Shown piece by piece: positions 6,023 through 7,395 of a stretch of 7,395 nt of DNA. This stretch comes from Devosia sp. (GTDB lineage Bacteria; Pseudomonadota; Alphaproteobacteria; Rhizobiales; Devosiaceae): assembly GCA_016793415.1 (NCBI GenBank), contig JAEUMC010000682.1:1-7395 (forward strand), in the 5' to 3' direction. A model generated the notes under the pieces. It worked only from the letters and a program-made list of their open reading frames with translations, was not told the origin of the DNA and ran no database searches. Position numbers and translations under genes: made by a program. Position 1 is the stretch's first letter; each line of letters opens with the position of its first letter.

Positions 6023-7395
6023 CTACACCCGATCCAACTCCACCACCGGCAGATGGATCGCGCTCGGGTGCGCCGGGTCGTGGAAGATCTCGATATCGGC
6101 CGACGCCAGGTGTGAGGCTTCGCCCAGCGGCTCGTCCGTGCCGGTGTTCCTCGCGTAGCGCGGGTGGGCGCCGCTGGCGACGATGACGCGCAGGCAGTGG
6201 TTGCGGTTGAAGCGGTGCGCCGTGGCGTGCATGCGGAAGTTGAGCTTCCAGATGTCGTCGGCCACTGCCGGATCGGCCGAGGTCTTGCGGATGATGCCGT
6301 CGCAGACGTTGATCGACAGCCCCTTCTCGTCGACGTCGCAGAGCCGGACGAAGAAATCGGTGTTGGGGAGGGTCGAGCGCGCGTGGAGCGCGATCCGCAC
6401 CTGGCCGAGAATGGTGATGGGATTGAACAGCGGCTCGGAGGTGTAAACCAGCACGTCCTCCCGCTTTTCGAGCGGGGCGTTGTCGACCGGTCCGGCGCCG
6501 TTGAAGGCGAACATGGCACCACCGACCGCCGGGGTCGGATGGGCCGGATCGTAGGTATAGGTGTCGGGCGCCGAGGCGCGCACCGGGCGCTGCGACAGCA
6601 CCTTGTCGGGGTGGATGTGCCAGATCTGGTTTTCCGCCGGCAAGGGCGGATAGCTGTCGAACTCGCGCCACTCGTTGAGCCCGCCGATATGGAGCCGCAC
6701 CGGCTTGGGCCTGAGGCTCGTCGCGTCGCCGAGCAGCTTGGCGTTCATCCATTCGAGCGTCTGCTTGACGCTTTCCATCTGCAGGTCGGAACTGACATGA
6801 AACCACGGCCCGATGGTGAGCTGCGGGGAATGGCCGGCATCGACCAGCGTGGCGTAGTCGCGCAGCAGCTGATCGAGCATGAAATCGTACCAGCCGGAGG
6901 TGAAGCTCACCGGCGGGGTGCGGGCGTTCAGCCGATGGGTATGGTCGAGCGGCTGCCAGAAGGCGTCGTTGCCGATCGCTTCGTCCATCCAGCGGCGCCA
7001 GAACGGCACCTCGCGGCCGGTGACCCGCTTGTCGGCATCGCGCAGCGGCAGCTTCATGGTGGCGCGCAGCGTCGCCCGTTCGATGCCGCCGGTGAACATG
7101 CGCTGCGCGGTGCGCATCGGGTTGCCGCGGAGGCCCTCGACCGTCTGGATCCAGCTCAGCCACAAGCCGACCGCCAGCCCGCCGCCGGGAAAGACGATGG
7201 AGCGGAACTCGGCGCTGGTCACCTTGATCGCCATGGCCGACTGTTTGGGCAGCGCATCGCAGATCGCCCATTGCGCATAGCCGAGATAGCTCGGGCCGGA
7301 GGTGCCGAGCCGGCCGTCGAACCAGGGCTGCGCCTTGATCCAGTCGAGCGTGGCGAGGCCGTCCTCGCGCTCATGGCTGAGGGGGTCGAACTCGC
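6023..7395 (-). CDS. CocE/NonD-family serine hydrolase (X-Pro dipeptidyl-peptidase S15 type), 5' end outside window
   Basis: 456 residues are visible and the frame stays open to the window edge, so the gene begins beyond it. The nucleophile elbow TSGPSYLGYAQW puts the catalytic Ser at visible residue 35 (codon 7289-7291). The acid is probably the Asp in TSGWYDFML (about 170) and the base the His in TIGPWFHVS (about 199), as in cocaine esterase. A helical cap region lies between Ser and Asp. The C-terminal PepX_C jelly-roll (about 310-450) shows LPNTDFFVRLCDVDEKG and the DGIIRKT motif. The ATG at 7234 must not be taken as the start, because it would remove the nucleophile. Relatives hydrolyse esters, amides or glutaryl-cephalosporins; here the substrate is unknown. 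It converges on the + strand operon and could release an operon substrate from an ester or amide, but this is speculation. Confidence 0.9.
   Translation of the reverse strand, partial: EFDPLSHEREDGLATLDWIKAQPWFDGRLGTSGPSYLGYAQWAICDALPKQSAMAIKVTSAEFRSIVFPGGGLAVGLWLSWIQTVEGLRGNPMRTAQRMFTGGIERATLRATMKLPLRDADKRVTGREVPFWRRWMDEAIGNDAFWQPLDHTHRLNARTPPVSFTSGWYDFMLDQLLRDYATLVDAGHSPQLTIGPWFHVSSDLQMESVKQTLEWMNAKLLGDATSLRPKPVRLHIGGLNEWREFDSYPPLPAENQIWHIHPDKVLSQRPVRASAPDTYTYDPAHPTPAVGGAMFAFNGAGPVDNAPLEKREDVLVYTSEPLFNPITILGQVRIALHARSTLPNTDFFVRLCDVDEKGLSINVCDGIIRKTSADPAVADDIWKLNFRMHATAHRFNRNHCLRVIVASGAHPRYARNTGTDEPLGEASHLASADIEIFHDPAHPSAIHLPVVELDRV

Noticed and set aside
5982..7271. Second long - strand frame (429 codons) overlapping the CocE-type hydrolase
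   Set aside because: It is Arg/His/Pro-rich with no motif, while the neighbouring frame has the full catalytic triad and jelly-roll motifs. It is a frame shadow.

Overview
The window is GC-rich (roughly two thirds G+C by eye). Its genes are tightly packed, with overlapping stop/start codons. Gene types, codon use and G/C-rich palindromic intergenic repeats suggest an alphaproteobacterium of the Rhizobiales/Hyphomicrobiales kind. This placement is inference; no rRNA or other marker gene is present.

Positions 1-4481 (+ strand) read as one catabolic-type operon. It holds the end of an ABC-transporter ATPase, its permease (taurine/sulfonate/pyrimidine-precursor importer type), a cytosine-deaminase-like amidohydrolase, a GlcD-like FAD-binding oxidoreductase and a small flavodoxin-fold NAD(P)H:quinone-type oxidoreductase. 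Three of the four junctions are overlaps or gaps of at most 4 bases. The fourth (permease to amidohydrolase) is a 34-base gap that may be bridged by a ten-codon reading frame. The simplest reading is uptake of a small, probably nitrogen-containing ring compound, hydrolytic deamination or ring/amide hydrolysis, and then flavin-dependent oxidation or reduction. Two pocket positions that bind cytosine in E. coli CodA are changed in this amidohydrolase, so the substrate is probably not cytosine and remains unknown.

Positions 4482-6022 lie between convergent transcription units. They hold short hairpins, a 1285-bp IS481-family insertion sequence (about 4570-5854, transposase on the - strand) and a large imperfect palindrome. 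The IS sits inside one arm of that palindrome. Removing it restores a structure of about 210 bp with arms of about 83 bp, including a perfect 25-bp inverted repeat. The palindrome probably served as a bidirectional terminator or is a dispersed MITE/REP-like repeat.

Positions 6023-7395 (- strand) carry most of a CocE/NonD-type serine hydrolase of the X-Pro dipeptidyl-peptidase (S15) superfamily. Its 5' end lies beyond the window. The Ser/Asp/His triad and the C-terminal jelly-roll domain are visible. It converges on the operon; a link to the same pathway is possible but unproven.

No tRNA, rRNA, CRISPR array, phage gene or defence system was seen. The most interesting points are the IS-split palindrome and the unassigned transporter/amidohydrolase/flavoenzyme operon.
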